Assembly: GCA_964650975.1 (NCBI GenBank)
Contig: CAZYWA010000171.1
Coordinates: 1-14,254 of the forward strand
Length of the DNA stretch: 14,254 nucleotides
Reading direction: 5' to 3'
DNA from: CAZYWA01 sp964650975 [NCBI: uncultured bacterium]
GTDB lineage: Bacteria > JADJOY01
A model generated the notes under the pieces. That model saw only the letters and a program-made list of their open reading frames with translations, had not been told where the DNA came from and did not search any database. Shown one piece after another: positions 1 to 7,652 of this stretch. How positions within the stretch are numbered: position 1 is the stretch's first letter; each line of letters opens with the position of its first letter. Made by a program: the position numbers and the translations under genes.

Positions 1-254
1 CCGACCGGTGCCACACCCACCAAAACTCCGATCTCATGAATGGATCGGGTTAGGGCGGCACTCCGTCGCCGCCGGGCGCTGGGCAGGTAAGGCGGGGTCG
101 TGGTAGCAACCGACGCAGCCTGCGCGCGACTCCCCGCGCGACCGCGGATTCGCCTCTGACCTCACCCTCGGCCACCCGCACTCGCGCGTTCCCCGCGGCC
201 GACGCCGCCGCGGCCGCGGCGTTCCTGGCCCTCTGGGCGTGGCTCTTTCGCGCG
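1..254. other. Leading region without an assignable gene
   Basis: No complete gene is assignable here. A 6-bp inverted repeat (CCGATC at 28-33, GATCGG at 43-48, 9-nt loop) lies just before the TAG at 51-53. It could be the terminator of a gene left of the window or an operator, but no T-tract follows it. From position 54 the frame of the downstream YfhO gene is open, and from about 195 it encodes an Ala-rich hydrophobic stretch typical of a first membrane helix. Part of this region is therefore probably the true 5' end of that gene. No RNA gene or convincing sigma-70 promoter was seen. Confidence 0.5.
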
Positions 255-2549
255 GTGCTCTCGGGTCGCGGCCTGATCTTCGACGGCGAGATCCACGAGA
301 TCCTGTTTCCCATCCACCATTTCCTTCGCGAACAGGTGCTCGAGCACCATCGTCTGCCGCTCTGGAATCCCTACCTCTTCTTCGGCTACCCGTGGCTGGG
401 CGCGATCCAGGCCGGGCCGCTCTATCCGCTTCACTGGCTCTTCGACCTGGCGATGCCGGTCGAGCGCGGGCTGAGCCTCGACATCGCGCTTCACTTTCTG
501 CTCGCGGGCGGCTGGATGTACCTGTTCGCTCGTCGCGGGCTGCGCGTCGCGCCGGCTGCGGCGCTCGCGGCCGCGTCGGTGTTCGCGTTCAACGGCCACA
601 TGACCGGGAACCTGGCGCAGCTCCACAACCACGCGACGCTCGCCTGGGCGCCACTGGTGCTGCTCGCGATCCAGCGCGCGATCGAGCTCGCACCGAGGCG
701 CGAGGCGCGGCGCTGGATGGGGCTCGCCGGGCTCGCGCTCGGGCTGAGCCTGCTCGGCGGGATGACGCAGCAGTCGCTTTATCTGAGTGTGGTGTTCGCC
801 AGCTTCTCGCTGGCGCTGGCATGGCGGCGCATCCGCGAGCAGCTAGAGCCGGGTTCGACGCTGGCGATCGCGAAGGTGGGGATGGGCATCGCGCTGCTGG
901 CGCTCGCGATCTTCGGCGCCCAATGGCACGCGACACAGCAGCTCCTCGGCGAGTCGGCGCGGGCACTCACGACCTCGCGGGAGTCGCTGGGAGTGCGCGG
1001 AGGGAGTCTCTCGCTCGCCGACGCGATCGGGCTTTTCTTCCCCAATCTGCGTGGGTTCGGCGCGCTCGGAGCGCTCAACACGTTGTTCGTGGGCGTGCTG
1101 CCGCTGGCACTCGCGATCGCCTGGGCGTGGCGCGCGCTCGCGCACGGCGACGCTCACGATCGTGTGTTCACCGTCGTGCTGGTGGCGGCACTCGCCTTCG
1201 CCGCCGGTGAGCACGATCCACTGGTCAAGGCACTCTACGGCCTGCCGCTCATGCATCTCTTCCGCGACCCGGCACGCGCGGTCTCCATGGCGCTACTCGC
1301 GGTGAGCGTGCTCGCGGCGCGCGCCCTCGATGCGCTGCGCCGCGACGACCCCTACGCGCGAAACGTCGTCTTGGCGGGCCTCTTCCTGGCGGGATTGGCG
1401 GTGGGCGCCGTGCGGCTCGCCTACTGGGCCAACTGGGTGGACGAGCCCGAGCCGAGCGACGAGGCCTATCCGACGGAGGTGGTGACGCCAGCGTGCCCGA
1501 CGCTTCTGGTGGTGTCCCTCGCGGCAGCCGGTCTCGGCCTTTTGTTGGTCGCCCGCTCGGCGTCCTCGCCACGAACCCGACGCGCGCTGCCGCCGGCGTT
1601 GGCGCTCACGGTGCTCGGGATGCTCGCCTGGTTCGCCGACCCGTTCATGCGCACCGAAAAGCCCGAAAACGTCGCGCGCTGGATCCGGGGTCCCGCCGTG
1701 CTGGAGAGCGTTCCGCCCGCGAGCCGCTGTCGAGGAGGTTGGCGCGTCGCGAACCTCGATCGTGACGATACCGGGGTCGAGCCTTTCGAGACCGAGTTCC
1801 GCTGGCTCAGCACGTCGGGTTTCTCGTCGCTGGCGCCGCTCGAGGTGCTGCGCTTCACCCGCGGCGACATGGAGGTGGATCCCTTGCGGCTCACCTCGTA
1901 CGCCGACTACACGCGCATCCCGCCGCTGCTCGATCTCTCCGCAGCGCGCCATCTGCTCGCGCGCCGGCCGTTCCTGGACCGCGGCGAGCCCGCCTCGGCT
2001 CGCGACGGATTCTTTTCGTACGAGAATCGTGCCGCGCTGCCGCGGGTCTTTCGGGCCGCGGCGAGCTGCCGGAGCGACGCGGCCACGGCGCTCGCGCTGC
2101 TGCGCGCGGGACGGATCGATCCGAGGGCGGAAGTGGTCACGGACCACGATGGCGACCCGTGTCCACTCGCGAGCGCGCCCGATGCGGCACGCGGCGGCGT
2201 GGATCGTGAGGTGTCGGCTGACAGCTGGGTGGAGGTGGTCGAGGACACGCCCGATCACGTCCGCGCGATCCTCCGGGACGGTCACGCCGAGGCTTGGCGT
2301 CGCTGGCTCGTGCTCCTCGATCGATACGCCCCCGGTTGGACTGCGCATGTCAACGGCCAGCCCGCCACCATTCACAGAGCCGATTTCTTGTTTCGCGCCG
2401 TCGAGGTTCCGGAGGGGACCTGGCAGGTCGACCTCGACTACAAGCCGCGCGGCATGTGGGCGCTGATCGCGGTGAGCCTGGTCGCGATGGGTGTAGCCCT
2501 CACGCTGGCCGTGTGGCCGTGGTCACGAAGGACAGGCCCAGCCGCTTGA
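255..2549 (+). CDS. YfhO-family polytopic membrane protein (GT-C-like)
   Basis: Large integral membrane protein of the YfhO family. The family is linked to glycosylation of cell-envelope polymers in Firmicutes; the substrate here is unknown. From the GTG at 255 it is 764 residues. The N-terminal part has an acidic loop (FDGEIHE, residues 9-15), then PLWNPYLFFGYP (35-46), the conserved family signature, followed by about ten hydrophobic helices up to roughly residue 450. The C-terminal third is a soluble extracytoplasmic domain with the family's ENRAALPRVFRA and APGWTAHVNG motifs, closed by a last helix near 735-755. The start is doubtful. GTG 255 has no ribosome binding site and removes the first helix encoded upstream, yet no ATG, GTG or TTG occurs in frame between the TAG at 51 and 255; CTG codons occur at 120, 156 and 225. 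The 3' end overlaps the convergent methyltransferase by 50 bp. Family assignment is firm; function is inferred. Confidence 0.85.
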   Translation: MLSGRGLIFDGEIHEILFPIHHFLREQVLEHHRLPLWNPYLFFGYPWLGAIQAGPLYPLHWLFDLAMPVERGLSLDIALHFLLAGGWMYLFARRGLRVAPAAALAAASVFAFNGHMTGNLAQLHNHATLAWAPLVLLAIQRAIELAPRREARRWMGLAGLALGLSLLGGMTQQSLYLSVVFASFSLALAWRRIREQLEPGSTLAIAKVGMGIALLALAIFGAQWHATQQLLGESARALTTSRESLGVRGGSLSLADAIGLFFPNLRGFGALGALNTLFVGVLPLALAIAWAWRALAHGDAHDRVFTVVLVAALAFAAGEHDPLVKALYGLPLMHLFRDPARAVSMALLAVSVLAARALDALRRDDPYARNVVLAGLFLAGLAVGAVRLAYWANWVDEPEPSDEAYPTEVVTPACPTLLVVSLAAAGLGLLLVARSASSPRTRRALPPALALTVLGMLAWFADPFMRTEKPENVARWIRGPAVLESVPPASRCRGGWRVANLDRDDTGVEPFETEFRWLSTSGFSSLAPLEVLRFTRGDMEVDPLRLTSYADYTRIPPLLDLSAARHLLARRPFLDRGEPASARDGFFSYENRAALPRVFRAAASCRSDAATALALLRAGRIDPRAEVVTDHDGDPCPLASAPDAARGGVDREVSADSWVEVVEDTPDHVRAILRDGHAEAWRRWLVLLDRYAPGWTAHVNGQPATIHRADFLFRAVEVPEGTWQVDLDYKPRGMWALIAVSLVAMGVALTLAVWPWSRRTGPAA

Positions 2550-3165
2550 GCGGAGTGCGGTCGAGCCAGGCGAAGCCGGGGACGGGAAGTACCAGGAACG
2601 GCTCGGTCCGAATGGAGGTGAAGCCGGACGCGAGCAGCGCGGCTTCGATCTCCGCCCGCCGGTGCAGCATCGGCGCCGGTTCGGCGTGGCCGCGCGCGAC
2701 CGTCGCGAGCACCACGGATCGTGCGACGAAATAGTGTGGCTGATTACTCACTACCACCAATCGTCCGCCTGCTCGGAGCACGCGCCGCGCCTCGGCGAAG
2801 AAACGGGTGGGCGAGGGGAAGAGCCAGATCGCGTGGCTCACCAGCGCGGTGTCGAATGCGCCGTCGCGAAAAGGCAGCGCTTCACCGTCGGCGCGAGCAA
2901 GACGCGCCTCGGGTGCTCGCGAGCGCGCGTCCGCGAGCATCGCGGCGCTGGTGTCGATCCCGGTGCCGCGATCCCCCAGAAGCGCGAGGGCGATGCGGCC
3001 GTCGGCGCAACCGACGTCGAGCACTCGCCCGCCGAGGAGCGGCAGGATGCGCGCCCGCCGTCGCTCGTAAGAAACCGCGCGCCAGCCGGCGAGCGCGCCG
3101 TAGTAATCGCTCGCCGGACGGTGGTACGCCGCTTTGGGATCGACGGACGCGACGCGCGGCTTCAC
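2500..3165 (-). CDS. Class I SAM-dependent methyltransferase
   Basis: A 221-residue Methyltransf_11-type enzyme that should transfer a methyl group from S-adenosylmethionine; the acceptor cannot be told from sequence. Visible motifs are VLDVGCADG (motif I, residues 48-56), the acidic end of strand 2 at D71 (GTGIDTS), ADGEALPF (92-99), and the AFDTALVSHAIWLF strand 4 region. RRVLRAGGRLVVVS follows as the typical strand 5. I chose the GTG at 3165 because it overlaps the response regulator stop in a GTGA tetranucleotide; sequence further upstream in this frame is a shadow of the regulator gene. It is the last gene of the five-gene operon, so translational coupling to the regulator is likely. Its position suggests that a methylation step is part of, or an output of, the signalling module, but it may simply be a passenger. 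The C-terminus lies antisense to the end of the YfhO gene. Confidence 0.88.
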   Translation of the reverse strand: MKPRVASVDPKAAYHRPASDYYGALAGWRAVSYERRRARILPLLGGRVLDVGCADGRIALALLGDRGTGIDTSAAMLADARSRAPEARLARADGEALPFRDGAFDTALVSHAIWLFPSPTRFFAEARRVLRAGGRLVVVSNQPHYFVARSVVLATVARGHAEPAPMLHRRAEIEAALLASGFTSIRTEPFLVLPVPGFAWLDRTPLKRLGLSFVTTATRPA

Positions 3166-3881
3166 CGTTCGAGACGGTACCCGACGCCGCGCACCGTGGC
3201 GATGCGCCACGGCGACTCGGGGGTCCAGTCGAGCTTCTTCTTCAAGCTCGACACGAAGTTGTCGATGGTGCGCGGGTCCACCATCACGCTGCGGCCACGC
3301 AGCTCGTCGAGGATGGTGTCGCGGTCGAGGGCCTCTCCGGCGTGGCGCAGCAGCATCCACAAGAGATCGAACTCGGTCTTGGTGAGATCGATCTCGCCGC
3401 CTTGGGGGTCACGCACCGCGCGACCGCCGACGTCGATCGTGAGCTCGCCGAGCGCCAAGGTCTCGGGCGCTGGCTCGCCGCGCCGCAGCAGCGCGCGCAC
3501 GCGCGCCAGCAGCTCACGGAGCCGGTAGGGCTTGGCGAGGTAGTCGTCGGCGCCGACGTCGAAGCCGCGCACCACGTCGTCCTCGTGGGTGCGCGCCGTG
3601 AGCATCAGGAGGCGGGGCGGGCGGGGGTCGCGACGGATGCGCTGGCAGAGCGTGTATCCGTCGGCATCGGGGAGCATGATGTCGAGCACCACCAGATCGA
3701 CGTGGGTGGTGCCGAGCAGCGTCTCGGCCTCTCGTCCCGACGCGGCGGTCGAGACCTGAATGCCCTCGTGCTCGAGGTTGTCGGCGAGCGCCACGCGCAG
3801 GTTCTCGTCGTCCTCCACGATCAGCACTGCCGGACGCGATGCGCGTGCGCCGTTCGCTTCGCCGTTCATCATCTCAGGCAT
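3162..3881 (-). CDS. OmpR/PhoB-family response regulator
   Basis: A 239-residue DNA-binding response regulator, partner of the kinase encoded directly upstream. The receiver domain spans about residues 17-135 with the acidic pair D24/D25, phosphoacceptor D67 in VVLDIMLPDADGY, T95 in MLTAR and K117 in AKPY. All residues needed for phosphotransfer are present. The C-terminal winged helix (about 145-239) has EFDLLWMLL, the recognition helix region around TIDNFVSSLKKKL, and the closing ATVRGVGYRLE wing. ATG 3881 is preceded by GAGGTGG about 9 nt upstream and overlaps the kinase stop by 8 bp. The alternative ATGs at 3872 and 3869 have poorer binding sites. The stop overlaps the methyltransferase GTG. 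Its target sites are unknown; the 11-bp-period direct repeat at 8513-8533 in front of the operon is a good candidate. Confidence 0.95.
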   Translation of the reverse strand: MPEMMNGEANGARASRPAVLIVEDDENLRVALADNLEHEGIQVSTAASGREAETLLGTTHVDLVVLDIMLPDADGYTLCQRIRRDPRPPRLLMLTARTHEDDVVRGFDVGADDYLAKPYRLRELLARVRALLRRGEPAPETLALGELTIDVGGRAVRDPQGGEIDLTKTEFDLLWMLLRHAGEALDRDTILDELRGRSVMVDPRTIDNFVSSLKKKLDWTPESPWRIATVRGVGYRLER

Positions 3882-5733
3882 CCGGCAGCACCACCTCGAA
3901 CGTCGTGCCCGACGCGTCCGAGGCGAGGATGTCGATGGTACCGCCGTGCAGCGCGGCGATGCGCCGGCAGAGCGCCAGTCCCAGGCCGGTTCCCGGCACC
4001 GAGCGCGCCGCGGCGGCAGTGCCACGAAAGAAGTCCTGAAATACGCGCGGGCGATCCACGTCGCTGAGCCCGACGCCATTGTCTTGGACGCGGATCCGCG
4101 CGCCCGCCGCGGTGCGATCGAGCGCCACCCGGACCTCGACCGGCGCCCGCTCGTTGTAGAGGCACGCGTTCCGCACCAGGTTGGCGAGCAGGATCTCGAG
4201 CAGCCGCGCGTCGGCGGCCACGGTCTGACCGTCGAGAGAGCCGAGATCGGCGCGCACCTCGACACCCACGCTCTGCGCCGCATCGAGGATCACTCGGGCC
4301 GCCAGCTCGCGCAGCGCCACCGATGCCTTGCTCCTGGCGCCACGTCCGCCGTCGAGACGCTGCACCGAGAGCAGATTCTCGACCAGGAACGAGAGCCCGT
4401 CGGCCGCGCGCACGATGCGCGCCGGATAGTCCTTCGCGGCTGGCTCGTCCGCGAGCCGCCGCTCGAGGGTCTCCGCGAGGAGACGGATCGACGCCAGCGG
4501 AGTGCGCAGCTCGTGCGAGACCGCTCCCACGAATGCCGCTTGCAGCTCGACGATTCGCCGCCCCTGGCGCTGGAACGCGAACGCCAGGCCCGCGAGCGCC
4601 AGCGCCACCAGACCCGATCCCGCGAGCAGCGCCAGCTTGAGGCGAAACCGGTCCAGGACGGCGCGCGCGGTGACGGACCATTCCGGCGACTCGACCGCGA
4701 GGGTCAGCTGATCGATGCGCAGCGGCTGGCTGCTCGACGGCGGAAGCGCGAGCCGCGCGGTGTCGCGCACCAGGCCCCGGCCGCGCATCTCGTCGAGTAC
4801 GGCGCGCACCGCGCCGTCGAGATCGACCCGCGTGCCCTCGACGCGGCCGGGCCCCGAGGCGCGCACCAGCCAGCTGCGCTCGCCGAGCAGGGTCGGCCCC
4901 GCGATTCCAGGCGGCACCGAGGGCGGCGACCCGCGTGGCTCGGCGACCCGCGCGAAGAAATCCTCGTAGGGCACCGCGGCGGCTTCCGCGAGTGCCACCA
5001 GCCGGTCGGCGAGGATCGCGAAGTCGGGGGCGGTGAAGCGATTGCGATTGGCGAGCAGCGCGCGCTCGAGCCCGTCGAGATGGTTGCCCGAGGCGTCGTT
5101 CAGGCCGTCGCGCACCAGCGCGCGCAACAGGTCCGGATCGGGGTGGCTGTCGCGCGCCAGGAGCTCGATCAGCCCAAGCCGCGACGGCAGATCGAGGGCC
5201 GCGTCGATCCGATACCGCGCCTGGTGCGCGAGCAGCGCGCGGAAGCGCTCCTCGATCTGCGAGCGATCGTCGAGCCGCACGCCGGCCACGAAGGCGCGCG
5301 CGATGCGCAGCCGCTCGGTCCACGGGTCGCCTTCGGCGGCGCCGTCCGGGATCTCGACGTCACCGGCGGCGATGCGGGCCGCGAGCGAGGCGCCGGGTGT
5401 GCCGTCGCCGTCGCGCGGCTCGACGGCGCGCGGCAGGCGCGTTTCACCGTCCTCGATCAGCAGCAGATCGTTGGCCGGCTGAAGCGGATCGGTGGAAGCG
5501 ATGGCGAGGCGCTCCTCGGCGTCGCGCAGCGCCGCCAGGAGCCGCTCGGAGAGCGCGCGCTCGCCGTAGACCGCGAGCGCTTCGCGGCGCGCGGCGAGCG
5601 ACGCGAGCGCGTCGTCGCGCTCGTGCACGAACACCCGCCCGAGCATCACCAGACCCCACGCCAGCACCAGCCAGGCGAGGCCCAGTGCCACCGCGATCGA
5701 GCGCAGCCGGCGCGGCATCGAGAGCGAGCTCAC
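3874..5733 (-). CDS. Membrane sensor histidine kinase
   Basis: A 619-residue sensor kinase. A short cytoplasmic start is followed by TM1 (about 11-33), an extracytoplasmic region of about 330 residues, TM2 (about 366-388), a HisKA dimerisation domain and a HATPase_c domain. The H-box is FVGAVSHELRTPLASI with phosphorylatable H407. The N-box is LANLVRNACLYN (N518, N522), the G1 box is VQDNGVGL (D551), the F-box is FQDFFRG, and the G2 box is GTGLGLAL (581-588). It looks fully active. The sensor region is helix-rich, contains many charged residues and matches no PAS, Cache or other fold I recognise. No HAMP domain is evident between TM2 and the H-box; the linker is only about 15 residues. GTG 5733 overlaps the stop of the VWA gene in GTGA, so translation is probably coupled. 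Its position between a VWA lipoprotein and its regulator suggests it reads envelope state, possibly through the two co-encoded lipoproteins (inference). Confidence 0.95.
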   Translation of the reverse strand: MSSLSMPRRLRSIAVALGLAWLVLAWGLVMLGRVFVHERDDALASLAARREALAVYGERALSERLLAALRDAEERLAIASTDPLQPANDLLLIEDGETRLPRAVEPRDGDGTPGASLAARIAAGDVEIPDGAAEGDPWTERLRIARAFVAGVRLDDRSQIEERFRALLAHQARYRIDAALDLPSRLGLIELLARDSHPDPDLLRALVRDGLNDASGNHLDGLERALLANRNRFTAPDFAILADRLVALAEAAAVPYEDFFARVAEPRGSPPSVPPGIAGPTLLGERSWLVRASGPGRVEGTRVDLDGAVRAVLDEMRGRGLVRDTARLALPPSSSQPLRIDQLTLAVESPEWSVTARAVLDRFRLKLALLAGSGLVALALAGLAFAFQRQGRRIVELQAAFVGAVSHELRTPLASIRLLAETLERRLADEPAAKDYPARIVRAADGLSFLVENLLSVQRLDGGRGARSKASVALRELAARVILDAAQSVGVEVRADLGSLDGQTVAADARLLEILLANLVRNACLYNERAPVEVRVALDRTAAGARIRVQDNGVGLSDVDRPRVFQDFFRGTAAAARSVPGTGLGLALCRRIAALHGGTIDILASDASGTTFEVVLPDA

Positions 5734-7652
5734 TTGAGGATCGGGACCTCGTCGAAGCCCATCCTGGCGACCGGGATCTCGCTTTCGAAACGGTCCTCGC
5801 GATGGTCGAGGTTACTGGCCGCGACCACCACGTCGCGCAGGCCCATGACGTCCTCGCGGCGGGCGAGCGCCGGATCGAGCGCGTCGATCTCGGCGAGCAG
5901 CGCCGGATACGTGACGCCGCGCGCCCAGTAAGAGCCGCGCAGCTTCTCCGCGAACGACGCGACCACCGTGGAGAGCCGGGTGGGAGGCGTCGCGGCGTCG
6001 AAGGCCGGGCGCAGCAGCGCCACCGGCAGCTCCTTCTCGATCAGCTTCGAGTCGCCGCCCTCGGGCGCCTTGTAGCGAACCCGGAGCTTCCCGAGCGAGC
6101 GGGCGTCGCGTTTCGCGAGCTTGATCTCGTAGAGCGCCGTCACCGAGTGGCCCGCGCCCACTTCGCCCGCGTCCACGCGATCGTTGGCGAAGTCCTGGGT
6201 CTCGAGATGCCGGTTCTCGTAGCCGAGCAGGCGGTAGCGAGTGACCACCGCCGGATCGAACTCGACCTGCACCTTCACGTCCTTCGCGACCACCTGCAGA
6301 AGACCCGTGAGCTGCTGCTGGAAGATCCGCCGCGCCTGGGCGAGCGAGTCGACGTACGAGTAGTTGCCGTCGCCGAGCTGCGCCAGGCGCTCCATCAAGA
6401 CGTCGTTGTAGTTGCCCATGCCGAAGCCGACGGTGGAGATGGTGATCCCCTTCGCGGCCTGGGTCTTCACGGTGTCGAAGATCCCGTCTGCGGAGGTGGC
6501 GATGCCGTTGTTGGCGACGCCGTCCGAGCACACCACCAGCCGGTTGATCGCGCCCTTTCGGAGGTGGCGCGCGGCCATGTCGTAGCCGAGGTGGATTCCT
6601 TCCTGCGCGTTGGTCGAGCCTTCGGCTTGAAGAGCGTCGATGGCCGAGAGGATGCGGTCGCGATTCGAGGCCGATGTGGGTTCGAGGAGAACGTGGCCGT
6701 TGGTGCCGTACACCACGATCCCGACCGAATCGCTCTCGCGCAGCTCGTCGACCAGCATGTGGAGCGCGCGCTTCACGGTGCCGAGACGGCTGTCGATGCT
6801 CATCGAGCCCGACACATCGATGACGAACACCAGATTCGCGGGCTTGCGGTCCTCGGGCGCGACGTCGCGCGCCTTGAGGCCCACGTGCAGCAGGTCGTAG
6901 CCGGGACGATTGGGCGAGGGCGCGCCTTCGGCGTGCAGCGTGAACGTGTCGTCGGTGGCCGAGTATCCGTAGTCGAACGAGTTCACGAACTCCTCGACCC
7001 GGATCGCTTCCTCGGGCGGCAGCTCGCCGCGATCGAGGTAGGAGCGCGCGATCGAGTACGAGGCGGTGTCGACGTCGATCGAGAAGGTCGAGATCGGTTC
7101 CTCGATGGTGTCGATCGTCGGGTTCACGCCGTAGTGCTTGAAGAACATGTCCCCGTACTTCCGGTCGTTGACGATCTGGAGGCCTTGGAAGGCAGGCGCC
7201 GGGAGTGGAGGTTCAGCGCCGCTGATCTGGTGAAAACGAAGGAAGTCGGGCGGATATCGGTTGGGTGGGCCACCCGGGGCGGCCAGGTGCGGTGAGGCGA
7301 CGATCTGGGCGCTACCGCGGGAACCTGCTGGCTTGGCGGCAGTCGCGGCGCCGAGGTCGAGAGGTGCTGCGGCGAGTTGCGACTTCTCGTAGGCCACGGC
7401 CTTGGAGACCGCCGACGAGTCCTCGGCGTGAGCGGCGGCGGCTTGGGCGGCGGCCGCCGCCTGCGCCGCGCTCTGCCGTGCGCGAGCGGCGTCCGCGGCC
7501 GCTTGATCGGCGCTGTGGTCCAGGTCGTCGGCGTTTCGCTCGATGTTGTCGACGCGTCGTTCGAGGTGTCCGAGGTTCTCGGCGCACCCGGCGGCCATCA
7601 GCGAAGACACGAGTAGGACACCTGCGCGACGTGCCAACCAAGATGTCTTCAT
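5730..7652 (-). CDS. YfbK-like VWA-domain lipoprotein with Lpp-like coiled coil
   Basis: A 640-residue protein. It has a signal peptide ending in MAAGC (C23, predicted lipidated), then an Ala-rich heptad segment (about 25-78) resembling the alanine zipper of small Lpp/OprI-type lipoproteins. After a Pro-rich linker comes the YfbK N-terminal domain (FSIDVDTASYS near 190-200, then LPPEEAIRVEEFVN), a von Willebrand A domain (about 270-450) and the YfbK-type C-terminal domain ending with LRDVVVAASN. The metal site is complete: D279-x-S281-x-S283, T347 and D377, so it should bind Mg2+ or a similar ion and make an adhesion-type contact with a partner. ATG 7652 has GGAGG 5 nt upstream and overlaps the preceding stop as ATGA; longer frames run into the upstream gene. 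E. coli YfbK is about 575 residues and, as far as I recall, lacks this coil. Location (periplasmic face of a membrane) and kinase partnership are inferred. Confidence 0.9.
   Translation of the reverse strand: MKTSWLARRAGVLLVSSLMAAGCAENLGHLERRVDNIERNADDLDHSADQAAADAARARQSAAQAAAAAQAAAAHAEDSSAVSKAVAYEKSQLAAAPLDLGAATAAKPAGSRGSAQIVASPHLAAPGGPPNRYPPDFLRFHQISGAEPPLPAPAFQGLQIVNDRKYGDMFFKHYGVNPTIDTIEEPISTFSIDVDTASYSIARSYLDRGELPPEEAIRVEEFVNSFDYGYSATDDTFTLHAEGAPSPNRPGYDLLHVGLKARDVAPEDRKPANLVFVIDVSGSMSIDSRLGTVKRALHMLVDELRESDSVGIVVYGTNGHVLLEPTSASNRDRILSAIDALQAEGSTNAQEGIHLGYDMAARHLRKGAINRLVVCSDGVANNGIATSADGIFDTVKTQAAKGITISTVGFGMGNYNDVLMERLAQLGDGNYSYVDSLAQARRIFQQQLTGLLQVVAKDVKVQVEFDPAVVTRYRLLGYENRHLETQDFANDRVDAGEVGAGHSVTALYEIKLAKRDARSLGKLRVRYKAPEGGDSKLIEKELPVALLRPAFDAATPPTRLSTVVASFAEKLRGSYWARGVTYPALLAEIDALDPALARREDVMGLRDVVVAASNLDHREDRFESEIPVARMGFDEVPILK

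Noticed and set aside
28-48. Inverted repeat CCGATC/GATCGG as a promoter operator of the YfhO gene
   Set aside because: Only 6 bp, no promoter elements alongside and no T-tract; it is mentioned in the region entry but not supported as a separate site.
3166-3360. Extension of the methyltransferase frame upstream of GTG 3165
   Set aside because: It lies within the response regulator gene, its translation is Arg/His-rich, and the GTGA overlap gives a natural start.
3760-5931. Open frame of about 723 codons on the plus strand across the histidine kinase
   Set aside because: The product is low-complexity Arg/Glu/Gln/His-rich without motifs; the minus strand encodes a kinase with all catalytic boxes.
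5397-7295. Open frame of about 632 codons on the plus strand opposite the VWA gene
   Set aside because: Shadow frame; no domain, and the VWA gene with complete MIDAS lies opposite.
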